A DNA stretch of 32,853 nucleotides from Candidatus Calescibacterium sp. (GTDB lineage Bacteria > Calescibacteriota > Calescibacteriia > Calescibacteriales > Calescibacteriaceae), in NCBI GenBank assembly GCA_025060505.1, contig JANXBU010000019.1, forward strand, positions 1 through 32,853, given 5' to 3'. The stretch's first letter is position 1. Every line of letters begins with the position of its first letter. The translations under genes and the position numbers were made by a program. Shown here in pieces: positions 32,078-32,853 of the stretch. A model generated the notes under the pieces. The model made no database searches, was not told the origin of the DNA, and worked only from the letters and a program-made list of their open reading frames with translations.

Positions 32078-32853
32078 ATGAGGCTATTAGGCTGTGATGT
32101 AGGAGCGGAGTTTATTATAATCCACGATGGCAAGACCGCAACGAAAATAACAACCCCCTTAGAGGCACAAGCCTACATAAAGAATAGTGATGTAGTGATA
32201 TTGGAGCAGACGGGGGCATATGGTGTCAGATGGTGTGAGCTTTTCCAAAGCCTTGGAGCAAAAGTTTACATAGCAGACGGCAGAGACTTTAAGAGCTACC
32301 GCAACGCCTACAGCAGAAAAAAGGACGATGCAACAGACGCCCTATACCTAATCCAATACTACAAAGAAAAGCCCCACAAGTGTAGACCATATAACCCCCA
32401 GCAAGTTCACATAAGAGCATTAATACGCCAACACCTAAGAAACCAGAAAGACATAACCCAGCACGCCAACAGACTACGGCAATATTTAGCAGTCATATAC
32501 CCAACAGAGGAGCTTTACAACTCCACACGCCACCGCCTATTTAAGAACCTAAGCCAGCTCATACAACGCCTAAAAGAAACACCCCACGCCCTTAGCCCTT
32601 TAGCCCTATCCGAAGCCCAGAAGCTATCAATATGCCTACAGGAAGCCCAGCACCTACAAGAAGAGATAATCTCAATAGCCCGCAACCATCCAGATTATGA
32701 GATACTTAAAACCTTTGTGGGTTTAGGAGAGCTTACAATAGCCACCCTTTTAGCCTACAGCTGGGACATCTCAACCTTTAAAAGTAAAGATAGCTATATA
32801 GCCTATGTTCTCATGGGAACAACGCTGGAACAATCAGGAAAAAGCATAAACCG
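32078..32853 (+). CDS. IS110-family transposase (DEDD), partial at the window end
   Basis: Open for 258 codons to the window edge with no stop. The N-terminal RuvC-like domain has the DEDD residues: D7 in 'LLGCDVGAE', E43 in 'VILEQTGAYG', and D84 and D87 in 'SRKKDDATDALYL'. A central helical region follows. The C-terminal Transposase_20 part starts at 'LKTFVGLGELTIATLLAY' and reaches 'GTTLEQSGKS', the expected G-x-x-P/E-x-x-x-S-G region near the active serine. Such enzymes excise and insert the element using a bridge RNA. Codon use is richer in GCC, CAC, CTA and AGC than in the chromosomal genes, which points to recent transfer. The ATG is chosen by its strong Shine-Dalgarno. Confidence 0.93.
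   Translation, partial: MRLLGCDVGAEFIIIHDGKTATKITTPLEAQAYIKNSDVVILEQTGAYGVRWCELFQSLGAKVYIADGRDFKSYRNAYSRKKDDATDALYLIQYYKEKPHKCRPYNPQQVHIRALIRQHLRNQKDITQHANRLRQYLAVIYPTEELYNSTRHRLFKNLSQLIQRLKETPHALSPLALSEAQKLSICLQEAQHLQEEIISIARNHPDYEILKTFVGLGELTIATLLAYSWDISTFKSKDSYIAYVLMGTTLEQSGKSIN

Noticed and set aside
1-32853. CRISPR array
   Set aside because: No set of regularly spaced identical 23-40 bp repeats; all repeats seen are tandem or two-copy.

Overview
The window is a visibly AT-rich bacterial chromosome segment with densely packed, short-spaced genes. The bacterium is Gram-negative: it carries several lipoproteins with clear lipoboxes, an OmpA-type outer-membrane protein, a LolD-like ATPase and a pseudopilin. 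A thermophilic, poorly sampled lineage is plausible: there is a Sulfolobus LacS-like GH1 glycosidase, a DUF3782-type nuclease-fold protein of a kind common in hot-spring microbes, and two insertion sequences. This placement is inference and no taxon is claimed.

Layout. 1-2.2 kb: a frameshifted glycosyltransferase-like gene (+) and an intact GT2 glycosyltransferase (-), the latter flanked by a degenerate direct repeat. 2.2-3.0 kb: a gene-poor stretch with short tandem and inverted repeats. 3.0-4.1 kb: quinolinate synthase NadA, followed by a decayed reading frame on the other strand. 4.6-6.1 kb: a secreted lipoprotein GH1 glycosidase. 6.2-11.1 kb (-): two large surface-type lipoproteins and a LolD/MacB-type ABC ATPase in one tight operon. 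11.5-12.6 kb: glutamyl-tRNA reductase HemA with an altered active-site motif. 12.9-16.1 kb: a lipocalin/CrtC-like protein diverging from a large lipoprotein with a GH20-type N-terminal fold. 16.1-16.9 kb (-): a coiled-coil PD-(D/E)XK protein with a heptad minisatellite. 17.1-19.5 kb: a large lipoprotein with the best chromosomal Shine-Dalgarno in the window. 19.6-21.9 kb: a B12-binding mutase subunit followed after 7 bp by the haem lyase CcmF. 22.1-24.0 kb: a pseudopilin and a GT4 glycosyltransferase. 24.0-27.1 kb: RibF, an exporter-type ATPase lacking its membrane domain, and a methyltransferase. 27.2-30.2 kb: an unusual inner-membrane/outer-membrane fusion protein ending in OmpA, then Dtd and tRNA-Ala(CGC). 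30.2-31.0 kb: a DUF72 protein. 31.1 kb to the end: a decayed DDE insertion sequence next to an apparently recent IS110-family element that runs off the window.

Functional links. Housekeeping cofactor genes (nadA, hemA, ribF, ccmF, the B12 mutase subunit) are scattered between envelope genes (lipoproteins, glycosyltransferases, OmpA fusion). HemA and CcmF both serve haem/cytochrome c. The most unusual signals are the structured leader of the IS110 transposase, where an anti-Shine-Dalgarno arm can pair with either an upstream copy or the ribosome-binding site, the fused 2-TM/porin/OmpA protein, and the exporter ATPase with apparent remnants of its lost membrane domain.
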